64,000 nt of DNA, taken from contig CM032230.1 of assembly GCA_019009955.1 (NCBI GenBank), positions 8,300,001 to 8,364,000 on the forward strand, written 5' to 3'. Shown here piece after piece: positions 1-10,755 of this stretch. The stretch is from Riptortus pedestris. Taxonomy: Eukaryota; Arthropoda; Insecta; Hemiptera; Alydidae. A program made the translations under genes and the position numbers. Within the stretch, counting starts at the first letter, position 1. Each line of letters opens with the position of its first letter. The notes beneath the pieces were generated by a model, which was not told the origin of the DNA, made no database searches, and worked only from the letters and a program-made list of their open reading frames with translations.

Positions 1-317
1 ATTTATTAGATATAATAAATAGTTTGCAGTAAGGTTAATATGTTATATTCAGATATATATCAGTAATTGTTTTTCTTTCCGGTAAAGAATATGTCTATCT
101 GTACATTCTGAGAGGTTGGCTGACCTGTATGTTTACAATTCTGACGATTTCCGATGTAGAGGTTATTAAAATGTAAATTCACTGAAAGATTTATCATTAC
201 CTTTTGTATTTATTTGCTTAACATTCACGGTGGTGTTACCAGTATGTAGTTTATCCATTGTAAAACTCCGCTTGGGAAATCTGCTTAGTTTACGCAGCAC
301 CTGCGTGACGGACTTTT
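1..317 (+). mobile_element. H1 element, 3' part, cut by window start
   Basis: The 3' end is clear: GGGAAATCTGC at about 274-284, then the hairpin stem (one loop base changed, loop CAC) and the terminal GACGGACTTTT. The sequence upstream, with TATGTTATATTCAGATATAT and CTTTCCGGT, matches the 3' halves of the copies ending at 27135 and 47209, so this is the long 3'-half subfamily. Confidence 0.8.
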
Positions 318-1070
318 ACTATAATGGTTGAGGCTTACCTCATATATAATAGTCAATCATGCCTTCAAAAGACTCTGACAAGCAAGAATAAATAGAACAA
401 ACATTTTCATTAAAACGACTTGCAGGCCCTCGCCCCATAGTCCTGTTCATCTGGAGAACGGCAGTTAAAAACTCAATCTGTTACTTAGAGGTACTGTAAT
501 GAACCAAGTTGGAGCCGGCTAAATTGGAGAAAGGAAATGAATCAAACATGAAGTCACATAAATTTGTAGTTACAAACGGACTTGCCATCTTAATCTGATT
601 CCGACATAACTGTTCCGTTGCAGTAAATGTGCAGTGAAACTACTAAGTGCAAATAGAGTTAAACGCATAACGGATACAGCCTGCGGATGAAGTCAGTTCT
701 GCATTAATATTAATTTAGATTGACAACCCTTAACAGTATAGATGTTATCATGAACAGTACTCATTGAAACATCAATGTTAAGCACTGATTTATTTATTTG
801 AACGCGGGTTCGATTCTCGCCTGGCACTAAATGTTAACGAACTCAATTGCCTTGGCTAATAATTAGAACAATAACACTTTATAAAAGAATTAAGTGTGGC
901 TGCACACCGATGGTCAGTTGCTGACTACACAGCTAAATTATCTATCACTTGACATTAAAGTAGTTAATGAAATAAAAGTTGAGTTAAATTAAAACCAATA
1001 CGTTTGCGACAAAATATAATAAAAATAAAAAGTAATAAAAATAAAACAAGTAAGATAAATAAAATAAAAA
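318..1070. other. Unrecognised AT-rich stretch
   Basis: No gene is visible. It holds scattered stops in all frames and an A/T-rich tail around 1010-1070 that forms the insertion site of the next H1 copy. The only recognisable item is a tRNA-like T-arm near 803-828. Confidence 0.4.
800..830 (+). repeat. tRNA-like T-arm / SINE B-box remnant
   Basis: GCGGGTTCGATTCTCGCC reads as a T-arm with a good RNA polymerase III B box (GGTTCGATTC) and is followed by CTGGCAC. No anticodon arm or D-arm lies upstream, so it is a 3' fragment of a tRNA or tRNA-derived SINE, not a tRNA gene. The SINE-like fragment at 44209 has a similar TTCTCGCCTGGGC. Confidence 0.4.
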
Positions 1071-1611
1071 AAGTCCGTCAAGCAGGGGCTGCGTAAACTA
1101 AGCAGATTTCCCACGTGAAGTTTTAAATAGAGAAATCTGCTTAATAACAACTGTAGTAGTAAGAAACCTCTAAACCTAAAACATTATTTAGGGCGTAATA
1201 ACCCAGTAGTTTCTAGCCCCAAAAAACAGTTAACCTAACCTCCAAACCTATTCACGAGGGACGAATAGTTATGGAAACGGCCGCCAGAGCTCTCGGCGGA
1301 AAGTCCGAACAGCCTACTGGCGACCAAACGAAGAATACAAATGCAAATATCTTGGTTAATATTCAAGATACAGAATAAATGTATAGAACAATATTTATAG
1401 TACATTTAATTTGCAATAAGATTGATTCTATACAATTGTTCGATCCGACGCATAATAACGGAGATATTTCGATTTTTCAAAAATCCCTCTCTAAACCCCC
1501 CTCCCACTGGTCCGATTTCAGCCATTAACGAACATGATCTTCCTTTTTACATAAAACGATTAAATTCCGAGTTTGATAAAGATCAAACAAAAATAGATAG
1601 AGCGTTAACAG

Positions 1612-1616
<5 letters not shown>
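1071..1616 (-). mobile_element. H1 element, 3' half up to the microsatellite
   Basis: The reverse-strand copy starts with AAGTCCGTCAAGCAG, one base off the consensus hairpin, followed by CTAAGCAGATTTCCC. The block with GGCCGCCAGAGCTC is shared with the copy at 55060, so both belong to one subfamily. The element runs to its (TA)n tract and there meets an H2 element. The missing 5' part is probably the piece at 3060-3172, on the far side of the H2 insertion. Confidence 0.85.

Positions 1617-1684
<68 letters not shown>
1617..1684. repeat. (TA)n microsatellite
   Basis: About 34 uninterrupted AT repeats at the place where H1 normally carries its microsatellite. The H2 element begins directly at its edge. 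Confidence 0.95.
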
Positions 1685-1685
<1 letters not shown>

Positions 1686-2884
1686 TAGCTCAGATACCCG
1701 GCTTCGCCCGGGAATTGATTTGAGGCTGAATGGTGATGGTATTTTTTTGGCAAGGCTTTACTTTGCACAATATTTTGACATTTACCCGTCCCAGTATTTA
1801 GGGTTAATACCCGTTGTTGGCATTTGTTAATAATAAAATTAATTTTTATGTATTTCTTCACTGTCCTCCAAATTGTCATATTTCCCGTCTCCTGTGCATT
1901 ATGCATAGATTTCAGTTATTAAGGACAAAATATTAAAATAGATTTGAATTAATTTTTCCAGGTGAGGTACCTCATAGTTCAAATAGGAATGAACTGTAGA
2001 GCTTATCAATATTTCAACGCAAATTACTTGCGCCACACATTCTTCCTGGAGAAATGTATAAAACAAAAGTTAATCTAAATAACAAAGTAAACAACTTTTG
2101 ATATGTGCATGTTTGTCGAAAAACAAATAGACAATCAAATATCGCGAATTTTTATTTCAGGTGTCCCTTACAACCCCCACTCCTGCCCGTCCCTAGAAAT
2201 GTTGGTACAGCTCATTATCATGGAGGCTTTAGTGCTAATACACATACCGAGTTTTGTTTAGTTCGGTTGAGCCTTTGGTAAAAATTAAAATTGTTGATTC
2301 CCGTTATAGTTTTTAGCGTTTAACTCATTTATACTTTCGTATACGGCAAAAGTGTAAATGACAAAAGTTACTCTAAATAACAAAATAACCAACTTTTGTT
2401 ATGTTCATATTGACCGAAAAACGAATAAAAACGAAATACCGCTATTTTTAACTTCAGGCCTCCCTTACAACCCCCACTCCTGCCCGTCCCTTGACATGTT
2501 GGTGTAGTTTTATTTTTTTCGGTTGGGTCTTTTGTCCCAAATAAAATTGTTCACTTCAGCTATAGGTTTTAGCGTATATCTCGTTTATAATTTGGTATAC
2601 GAAAAAAAGTGTATATAACAAAAGTTACTCTAAATAACAAAATAAACAACTTTTGTGATGTTTATATTTGTCGAAAAACCAATAGGAAATGAAATATCGC
2701 CATTTTTAATTTCAGGCTTCCCTTATAACCCCCACTCTTGTTCGTCTCAGAGGATATTAATATAGCCTAAAGTCTAAGTTGGGTTAGTAGTATTACACAT
2801 TCCAAGTTTCATAAAATTCGGTTTAGCCGTTTATGCGTGAAAAGGTAACAAACAAACAAACAGACACGAAAGAAACAAAATGCA
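1685..2884 (+). mobile_element. H2 element with three internal repeat units
   Basis: It begins CTAGCTCAGATACCCGGC followed by GCCCGGGAATTG. From about 2055 to 2880 a unit of roughly 250-300 bp is repeated three times with divergence; each unit has AAAAGTTACTCTAAATAACA, an AACTTTTG counterpart, a GAAATATCGC motif and a CCCTTACAACCCCCACTCC block. It ends with GGTTTAGCCGTTTATGCGTG and AACAAACAAACAGACACG. Similar tails (sequence like CGGTTCAGCCGTTT followed by ACAGACA) are widespread in arthropod repeats. There is no coding potential. The class is uncertain; a second rolling-circle-like or Penelope-associated non-autonomous element is possible. Confidence 0.65.
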
Positions 2885-2963
2885 GTTATGGTGTCTATGA
2901 CATGTGAAACGAAAAGTTATCGTGAAATTTCGCGAAAAAAATCAATGTACAGACAGAGGTTAC

Positions 2964-3037
<74 letters not shown>

Positions 3038-3059
3038 TTGTCCGTGGTGCTCTAGTCGT
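2885..3059. repeat. (TA)n and (CA)n microsatellites at the H2/H1 junction
   Basis: About 2970-2993 is (AT)n and 2995-3034 is (AC)n, next to the 5' arm of H1. Open frames here are just repeats of YIYI, THTH or VCVC and are not genes. Confidence 0.8.
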
Positions 3060-3172
3060 CACCATATAATTTTGAACGGACCTCATTTTCGTCATCTCCT
3101 GGGTAGGATCGATGGACATTTGAAGAAATTTTTCGAAACTCGCATCATGAGTACGACCTCAATAGCTCAATA
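3060..3172 (-). mobile_element. H1 element, 5' arm
   Basis: Contains TTTTGAACGGACCTCATTTT, CGTCATCTCCTGGGTAGGAT, CGATGGACATTTGAAG and ATGAGTACGACCTCAATAGC, the H1 5' block in reverse. The terminal palindrome is replaced by TA-rich DNA and an H2 fragment. It is probably the continuation of the copy at 1071-1616, on the other side of an H2 insertion. Confidence 0.8.
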
Positions 3173-3184
3173 TATTTATATATA

Positions 3185-3345
3185 TAAAAGCATGGAAGAA
3201 TTAATGCTAATTGACATACCGAGTTATGTTAAGTTCGGTTTAATCGTTAGTGCCCAATAAAATAGATGGCTCCCGCTAAAGTTTTAGTGTATATCTCGTT
3301 TATACTTTGTTATAAGACAAAAGTAAATATCAGAAAAGTAACTTC
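3185..3345 (+). mobile_element. H2 fragment
   Basis: GCATGGAAGAATTAATGCTA and the following GTTCGGTTTAATCGTTAGTG match 25953-26100, and AGACAAAAGTAAATATC is the start of an H2 unit. It is truncated on both sides and again adjoins TA-rich DNA. Confidence 0.6.
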
Positions 3346-3355
3346 TAACAAAAAA

Positions 3356-3480
3356 AAAGTCCGTCACGCAGGAGCTGCGTAAACTAAGCAGATTTTCCAC
3401 GTGACGTTTTCCAGTAGATAAACCTGTCCAATAACACCTGTAGTAGTAAGGTATCTCTAAACCTATTCAAGAGGGATGTT
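3356..3480 (-). mobile_element. H1 element, 3' terminal fragment
   Basis: AAAAGTCCGTCACGCAGGAG with the intact stem ACGCAG/CTGCGT and loop GAG, then CTAAGCAGATTTTCCACGTG. It breaks off after about 125 bp at TATATATATTTG, where a forward H1 interior begins. Confidence 0.75.
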
Positions 3481-3815
3481 TATATATATTTGTCTGTTAA
3501 CGCTCTAGCGGTCGCAATTTTCGATTGATTGTTACTAAACTCGATGTTTAACCGTTTTATGTAATAAGACAGATCAAGTTCGTTAATGGCTGAAATCGGA
3601 CCAGATGCAGGGGGGGGGGGGGTTTAGATTGGGGATATTTGAAAATTAGAAATATCTACGTTATTATGCGTCGGATCGAAAAATTGTATAGAACCAGTCA
3701 TATTGCAAATTTAATTTACTATAAATATGGTTTATTCTCTATCTTGAATATTAACCGAGATTGTTGCATTTTTATCATTTCATCCTGGGTCTGTGTAAAC
3801 AATGTTTTCCACATG
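3481..3815 (+). mobile_element. H1 element, interior
   Basis: Starts at the (TA)n edge with TTTGTCTGTTAACGCTCTAG, followed by GGCTGAAATCGGACCAGATG, a 13-base G tract near 3610 and CGTCGGATCGAAAAATTG. Neither terminus is present. Confidence 0.8.
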
Positions 3816-3859
3816 CTGCTAAGACATACTACTGATCTTACCTCACCATATGTTTAACT

Positions 3860-4035
3860 AGTACTAGTAAAAATGGGGGTTTACCGTTGATTGAAAAGAT
3901 GAAAGTACGAATAACTCGTTTACTATTTGAGCTATGAAAACAAAAAGCAGAGCAACAATTACAGAGCATCAATATTTTAACAAGATTTGTCCTATACCAT
4001 TTTTCGATCCGACTTATCATAATGGAGATGATATG
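3860..4035 (-). mobile_element. H1 element, interior fragment (long-form unit)
   Basis: AATGGGGGTTTACC, GTACGAATAACTCG and TTTTCGATCCGACTTATCAT, in reverse, match the second interior unit of the long H1 subfamily, as in 19600-19750. Confidence 0.65.
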
Positions 4036-5350
4036 AATTACTTGCCAAATTTCATAAATTAATGGATAGACCGAATAAACGTTTTCGAGTAGGCAATAAA
4101 ATCTTAATTCACTAGCAATTTTGGATTTTCTTCACCTCAAACTGTAGTAGTTAATATATCTTTGGATAAATCTGACAAAACAAACCAAATAAATGCATTT
4201 TGCCGTGGGAATATGTCATCTAATTAAAATAACTAGTTACTTACAGATGTATATTTTGATGTAACTATATGAAAACACGGATCAGTTTACTAGATATATA
4301 TCTGCATGATTTTATATTGTTTGTTTACTACTTTTATCATACAAGTTACTCGTCTATGGGAATGCTTATGCTAAAGGTCAGTATTTGATCCACTATGTAC
4401 AAGTTTCAGGTGAAGACATATCAAACTTTATTCAAAAGATATTTTCATATAGAAAATGTGATATATATGCCTTAGCAAAAGCACCCAGCTTTGCTTAGGA
4501 AATCATCAGATACAGAATACTGATATTTGTACCAATTCGTTGATTAAAGAATATGGGCATAGCCATCACAAGCATGGATGACGTCATCTTTTAGAATCTA
4601 TGTAAGATTAAAAATATCTTTTTCCAATAGCGGCCCTATGTAAACTTTTAGCCATTCTAAGCATTTAATAACCATTATTAAAAATTATCTATTGTACGTC
4701 TGAAGAAGAAACTTCCTCATCATATTTGCACATAAAATACAACATTTGCAAAATGTTTCACATAACGTTCATGTTGCAACATGGAGCAATGTTAATAAAT
4801 AGCAGACATAACTGTGTTCACTTCCCCCGACACTTAAATAATTTATGACATAATGTAAATAGTTTATAACATCTAAACCAATTTACATTTCTGATGATAA
4901 CACATTACTGAAACAGTAAACCTTGAATGTTGCGTATGTATTATCTTGTAGTATTTAATGAAGACATACTTTCTATTGGAATTAACATTAAACGCCATTT
5001 TTTGTAGCTCTAGTTTAAAACTATACATTTATTTTGCAATATAAATGTACAATATATAAGTATATATATACGTATATACTCGTGTATATATATATAAGGA
5101 ATAGTTTAAAAATTACTGTTTATTAGCATATGCTATTAGTGGAGAATGACTAATTAAGATTCATTATGCCTATGTTCCGCTATATCTCTGATAAAGAAAA
5201 CAAAGGCCTATTATTGGAACTATTAGGAGATTTTAATGGGCGGATAGGAGAAAATAATATCTACAGTTAATAGGTCAATAGACGGCAGCATGGGCTAATT
5301 ACTTTTGTCATCCTTTGACATTTATTTTATAATACAATGACAATATGACT
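4036..5350. other. Unrecognised AT-rich stretch
   Basis: No gene or known element is recognised. There are TA-rich runs at about 5055-5097. A short CRE-like palindrome ATGACGTCAT lies near 4579. Confidence 0.4.
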
Positions 5351-6240
5351 TAGTTTCCCTTAAGAAGGGTTCAACTCATGAAGCGATTTTCGTGTAATGT
5401 CGCCTAATGTCAATCGACTTAAGGAATGACGAAAATGAGGCCCGTACAAAATTATATACATGCCGGTCTAGCGGTCTCAATGTTTGCTTGATCGTTATCC
5501 AACTCGATATATAAACGAATCATGAAAGTTCGTTAACACCTGAAAATTGAACTGAAGGAAGGGGCGGGAGGAAATTTCGAAATACCTCCTTTATTAAACG
5601 TCAGTTCGAAAAATTGTGTAGAACAGATCTTATTGCTGCTCGAATGTTCGACAAATCATTTTAGATACATTTTTCTTTATCTTGAATATTAACAGAGATA
5701 TTTGCATGTTTTCATTGTCAGGCTTGAGTAAACCCCACTTTTAGTAATAAGTAAACCAATATATCATGAAATGTCTCATGCCAAGCTGAAATACTGAATA
5801 TTGTTTTCAATGGACACTTATCACTTGAGATACAGCTAACTTGGTAGCTTGATGACGTCATCAAGTTAGATTTAACAGTCTTCACTGAAAAATGTTAATT
5901 TGATCTATACCTTATTCGGTATTTAAGGTATACATTTAACACGAATATTTGGACCAGAGATAGGAAGAGGGGGTTACAGGTAGGAAAATTCAAAATATCT
6001 CTGCTATTATGAGTTGTATCGAAAATAAAAGGTTACAGAACCCTTGTAAAACTATTGATCCTCTACAAATTTCTATCTTCTTTGGGGAATGCGCAGCTTT
6101 TATTATTAATAACTTGGCTTTCCTAGTAAATAAAACCCTTTATTTTCAATATTCTCTGGTGGATTACTATCTTCTGCATCAGCCGTCAGATTCTTTCATT
6201 ATAACAATGATTATTTCATAATAAGAATAGCAATTACTCT
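5351..6240 (+). mobile_element. H1 element, degenerate, long two-unit form
   Basis: The 5' palindrome is eroded (TTTCCCTTAAGAAGGG), followed by ATGAAGCGATTTTCG and AATGACGAAAATGAGGC. There are two interior units: the first from about 5470, the second from about 5900 with ACCAGAGATAGGAAGAGGGG and AAAATATCTCTGCTATTATG. No 3' hairpin can be found. A perfect 16-bp palindrome TTGATGACGTCATCAA lies at about 5851-5866. Confidence 0.65.
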
Positions 6241-6449
6241 GTAGCGAGGTTGACCCGCACGAATTCCAAAACAATAGGTAAAGAATATTTATGGGAAGCA
6301 CTACAAGGACGAACACTGCTTCACAAAACTACTAGTAAAGAGTTAATGTGATCACCACAAGACTTCCTTCTTTTACTGTACTTTATTTATAACTATTTAT
6401 TTTGAAAGTGACACACGATATTTCCGTTTCAATGCATAAGACTAAAATA

Positions 6450-6905
6450 AAAGCCCGTCACGCAGGGCCTGCGTAAACTAAGCAGATTGCCCACGTATAC
6501 CAAGTATTTGCATTTGTCTCAAAAAGTAAAAGTTCAATGAGAACAATATTTGGTATGTTTGCTGCAAATAATGTTTCATAATATAACAGCTTATTGTTAA
6601 TATTACGTGAGTAGGAGTGGGGGGGGATTTACTGAAGGCCGAAAGCCATAAAATGCAAATATACCGGTTAGTGGAAATACGTACATTTATAGAACATTAC
6701 ATTTAAAATAAGATTGGTTCTATATAATTTTTCGACCATACGAATAATCATGGAGATATTAAGAATTTTCGAAATTCCTGCCATCTAACCCCCCCCCCCC
6801 CTCCCACTAGTCGGATTTCAGACATTAACGAACTTAATCTTTATTTTCACATGAAACTATTAAATATCGAGTTTGGAAACGATTAAAGAAACATTTGTAA
6901 CGTTC
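6450..6905 (-). mobile_element. H1 element, 3' half
   Basis: Starts AAGCCCGTCACGCAGGGCC; the stem is intact with loop GGC. Contains a run of Cs near 6791-6801 (the H1 G tract in reverse) and ends near GTTTGGAAACGATTAAAG. The 5' part is absent. Confidence 0.75.
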
Positions 6906-7729
6906 TATTATCGTCCTCTCTAAACTCCCTTCGTCGGTTCCAACCTTAGGATATGATACACTATTGGATATTACACCAGTCCTGACGAAATTAGAACTTT
7001 CTAAGGCGAAGCATTTTTGTGTTATGCGAGTTATGTACAATTGTGTCACGGAAGAGTCTAGAAGTATTCACAGAGTATAAAAAACGGAAAATTCCGTCGA
7101 AATTATAAAATGGAAGTTTTTCATGATTACTTCGTACTAGGATGTAAAAATGACGTCCCACCCGAAGCAGGGACCCAGAGTCCCCCAAAGAGGCATAGAA
7201 TGACGAGTCACAGCTATGAATGTTTTAGCAAACACATATTTGAATATTCGTCTAAAAATATATTCCTGAAAATAGCCTGAAATGGTCTTGCTTTGAACTC
7301 GACTCTCATGAATTTCAAATGAACTCAGTATTTCTTTGGGTCTCCCTTCACGGACGGAGATAAAAAGTAAAAAAAAAAAGCTACTGATTATCTTGGAATA
7401 GGAACGTGTTTTCAAGCAATTTCCCTCTGGTGACGAAATACCGTTAGACGACCAATTACGAATCAAAATTGACGAAAATGTCTGTTCAATGGCTGTGCCA
7501 TGAAGAATGGTGGTAAAATACCATACAAATCGCCAAGTGCGTGAAAGGGTATGAAAATAGACGCATAGAAGATAAGTTATTATATTGGGAATCTATACAA
7601 TAGGTACTGCCCAGCAAATTATATTTTCAAACTCATATTGAAAGGTCACCTCTATAACAAAGTTACATAAAGTGTTTGACCACCTGTAGGATAGCTCATC
7701 CCTGTTTCAATAGCCTTGTAAAAAGTCCG
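6906..7729. other. Unrecognised stretch with a 109-codon open frame
   Basis: A minus-strand open frame of 109 codons lies at 7137-7466, and smaller ones overlap it. I recognise no domain or family; there is a hydrophobic run (FFFLLFISV) but no supporting context. It may be a relic of an unknown element. Confidence 0.3.
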
Positions 7730-8872
7730 TCACGCAGGAGCTGCTTAAACTAAGCAGATTTCCCGTGTTGGTATGACACACAATTGATCACTTCTCTCCG
7801 TATCATTTTTAGCTCTAAGTGAAAATCTCATGAGTAGAAGTGAAGGGTTACTGAAGGCCGAAAATAAGAATAACTTGTTTAATATCTTAGCTAGGCCAAA
7901 ATCTGCAGGAAAAAAAATTGCAGACTATCAATAGTAAAACATGATTGGTTCTCTAAACTTTATCGATCCAACTCATAATTCTGAATTTTCAAATCCCCCT
8001 CCCCCTGAACTCCCCCTATTCTTGGTTTCAGCCATAAATGACTATGAACTTTAGTGTTAAATGGAACTGTTAAATATTGAGTCTCGTATAAATAAAATAC
8101 ACATTTTCCAATCAAGAATACAAAATCTAAATTGATGTATATTGAATGTTGAATATAAAAAATATTTTGTATTTAAGTTACGAATAAAGTGTTTTAGGAT
8201 ATAACAGCTTATTGTTAATGCTACGCTAGTAGGATTAGTGTTTTACGAAAGGTAAATACCTAGGTTAATAATCAGCATAGTGAAAAATTGATTTCACATT
8301 TTTGAAACATAAGTTGTATTTAATTTCCCTTTCCAACGTATAATAACGGATATATACTGAATTTTCGAAATTAGCCCCTCTAACCCCCCCCCCCTTTCAC
8401 TGGTTACATCCATTAACGAACTTGATCTTTAGTAACATAAAACGTTTAAATACCATTGTAATGATCCAACGAAGATTGTTGTTACCGCTGGAGCGTTAAC
8501 AGACATATACATTATCCCGGCGTTTGTCCTGGAGGAGTCCTAGGAGTATATTGTTTGACAGCTCCTCGGTATAACTATGGATTATTACTTCACAATCCTC
8601 CAGGTACTCCTTAGTTGGCGGGGGTTTTATGACCTGCACGAGTTGTTCACTTTCTACGTAAAACTCTTATCACGAATGCCTCGCTCGGGGCGGCTAAAGA
8701 TCTCGAAGATTTATAATAGCAAGCGAAAATATGCATATATGGTAATAAAAGAAAAATTGCGGACCTCATTTTGGTTATCTACTGAGTAGATCTATAGGCA
8801 TTTGAAGAAATGTTTACGAAACCGAGTTATGAGTATTACCTTTAGATTTTCCTTAAGGAAAATCTGCTAAAA
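7730..8872 (-). mobile_element. H1 element, full length with insert at its microsatellite
   Basis: The 3' end has a slightly broken stem (ACGCAG/CTGCTT). The 5' end is GATTTTCCTTAAGGAAAATC, in which both arms of the palindrome carry matching changes. Between the CTGGAGCGTTAACAGACA block and the GCGGACCTCATTTT block, where (TA)n is expected, lies about 245 bp of unrelated sequence (8515-8758). Confidence 0.8.
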
Positions 8873-9235
8873 GTGAGCTTAAAAACATTCTGTTTGTTTT
8901 TTATCAGCGTCTATTACATCTAGGGCTGATTGCATTTGAAGAGGATCGGTTACAAAGATGACTACAGCAATTAATCGTTTCATAATATTTATAAGGTGCC
9001 GTTGCTCCGTGGTCGCAATCTATCTCTTTGATGTAATCACTCAGCTGATCCATTTGTTCCAGGCCATAGTTTAATGGAGCTATTTTTTTCATTTATTTGT
9101 TGAAAACCTTTATTAGAACTCAGCTAAAGGTGACGCTTGGATAATTCTATGATTTACAAGTACATGACATGTATTTTAGTTTATAAACAAAAATGTAAGC
9201 CTAAGAAATGGGGAGTGTCAATATTTCATCTTTTA
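8873..9235. other. Unrecognised stretch
   Basis: Holds a 62-codon minus-strand open frame (8904-9092) with several Cys residues but no motif I recognise. No repeat signature is seen. Confidence 0.3.
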
Positions 9236-9645
9236 CCAAGGAATAATTTTGGAATCCCTCACCTCCTCTAAACCCTCTCTGTTCCTAGTCCGATTTAAGC
9301 CATTAACGAACATGATCTTTAGTTTAGTATGAAAAAGTTTAATGTCGAGCATGGTATGAACCAAGTAATCATTTTCGAGAACATAAATTTTAAATCAATG
9401 ACGTAATTACAAAACATGTGTCTCATATAGGAGATGTATTGAAAGCTGAAAAATAAAATATGGAAATATCTGGGATAATATACAAAAAGAAGTGTAAAAA
9501 AACAACATTTAAGGAAATTTAAATTGCACCAAGATTGGCTTTATACAATTTTTTTATCCGAATCATAATGTTCTCTGAATGTTTAATCCCCCCCCCCGCC
9601 TCATTCTAGTTTGGTTCTATCGTTGATGCTTCAATTATTCCATGT
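9236..9645 (-). mobile_element. H1 element interior, degenerate
   Basis: Two reverse interior pieces: TTAAGCCATTAACGAACATG near 9295, and a poly-C tract near 9590-9597 downstream of TTTATCCGAATCATAATG. No termini. Confidence 0.55.
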
Positions 9646-9910
9646 TAACAGTAAACCAATATATCATGAACCGTCTTATACCAAGCTTAACATGCAAATT
9701 TTATTTCAAATTGACCTTGATTATGAGACATGCAAGTACGATGTGATGCCAACATAAATTAAGATTATTTGATCTATACCATAATCGATATTTAAACTTT
9801 TAATTCAACAATAAAGTTCATTGTCACTAGTGCCTAAAATTCGACCAGGTTGGGGGGCCTAAGAGGTTGGAATCCGAAAATTTAAAAATATGCCTACATT
9901 TATAATATTA
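9646..9910 (+). mobile_element. H1 element interior, forward fragment
   Basis: AACAGTAAACCAATATATCA, GATCTATACCATAATCGATA and ATTCGACCAGGTTGGGGGGC match the second unit of the long subfamily. Confidence 0.55.
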
Positions 9911-10383
9911 TTCAGCTTCTTTTTTTCATCTGTCAGTGCTATTTTTATATATGTTGATATGATGAGGCAAGATCAACATGCTGACACTTGTGATAAGGAA
10001 GTGCTGAGATTGACACAGCGATAAGAAGAAATTGTTTATATCGGAAATTATAAACAGCGGTTCTGCCTTGGCAAGCTATCCACTGCGTAGCTACTTTTTT
10101 AGATAGGTACTCAAGTAAAATAAAGTGTCCAATGGCCTTGTAAAACCTAGAGTAAGTTTCACTGATATTTGATTTTTCTTTATTGATTAATAAATCAACA
10201 CTATTATAGTTTTTCATTTCCCTCTTAGAATCATTTGTTGAACTATTCCGTCCAACCTGTGGGTATACTTCCATTGTAACTAATGCTTCCTTTCTAAACC
10301 GATATCTCTGTCAATATTACTATATTTTTTTTTAAATCCTATATTTATAATTTTGACTGCCTAGTAAACAAAAATGGTGTACC
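9911..10383. other. Unrecognised stretch with a 109-codon open frame
   Basis: A minus-strand frame at 9945-10274 is open for 109 codons. No family recognised and no splice or promoter context is evident; treat as unproven. Confidence 0.3.
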
Positions 10384-10565
10384 TAAGCAGTTAGAAATTT
10401 TCCTTTACTGGAAATTATCTGTTGAGATTGTACTCACGAAGCGACTTTCGAAAATTATCTTTTAAAGCCCGTCGATCCAACATAGATGTCGAAAATGATG
10501 TCAGTTCAAAAATTTAATGTATATATATATTTTTTTGTCTGTTACCACTCTGGCGGTTGCCATTT

Positions 10566-10685
10566 TTAGCAGATTTCTCTTAAGGGAAATCAGCTATTGA
10601 GGTCGTACTCATGACGTGAGTTTCGATAAATTTCTTCATATGTCCATCAATCCTACCCAGGAGATGACGAAAATAAGGTCCGTTC

Positions 10686-10755
<70 letters not shown>

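Noticed and set aside
800..830. tRNA gene
   Set aside because: Only the T-arm and part of the acceptor are present.
1422..1688. 88-codon open frame ending in a YIYI run
   Set aside because: It is H1 sequence running into (TA)n; the same holds for frames at 2895-3260, 33756-34058, 39181-39387, 49499-50052 and 55487-55690.
2040..2884. CRISPR array
   Set aside because: Units are about 250-300 bp, diverged, without short direct repeats and spacers; the DNA is clearly eukaryotic.
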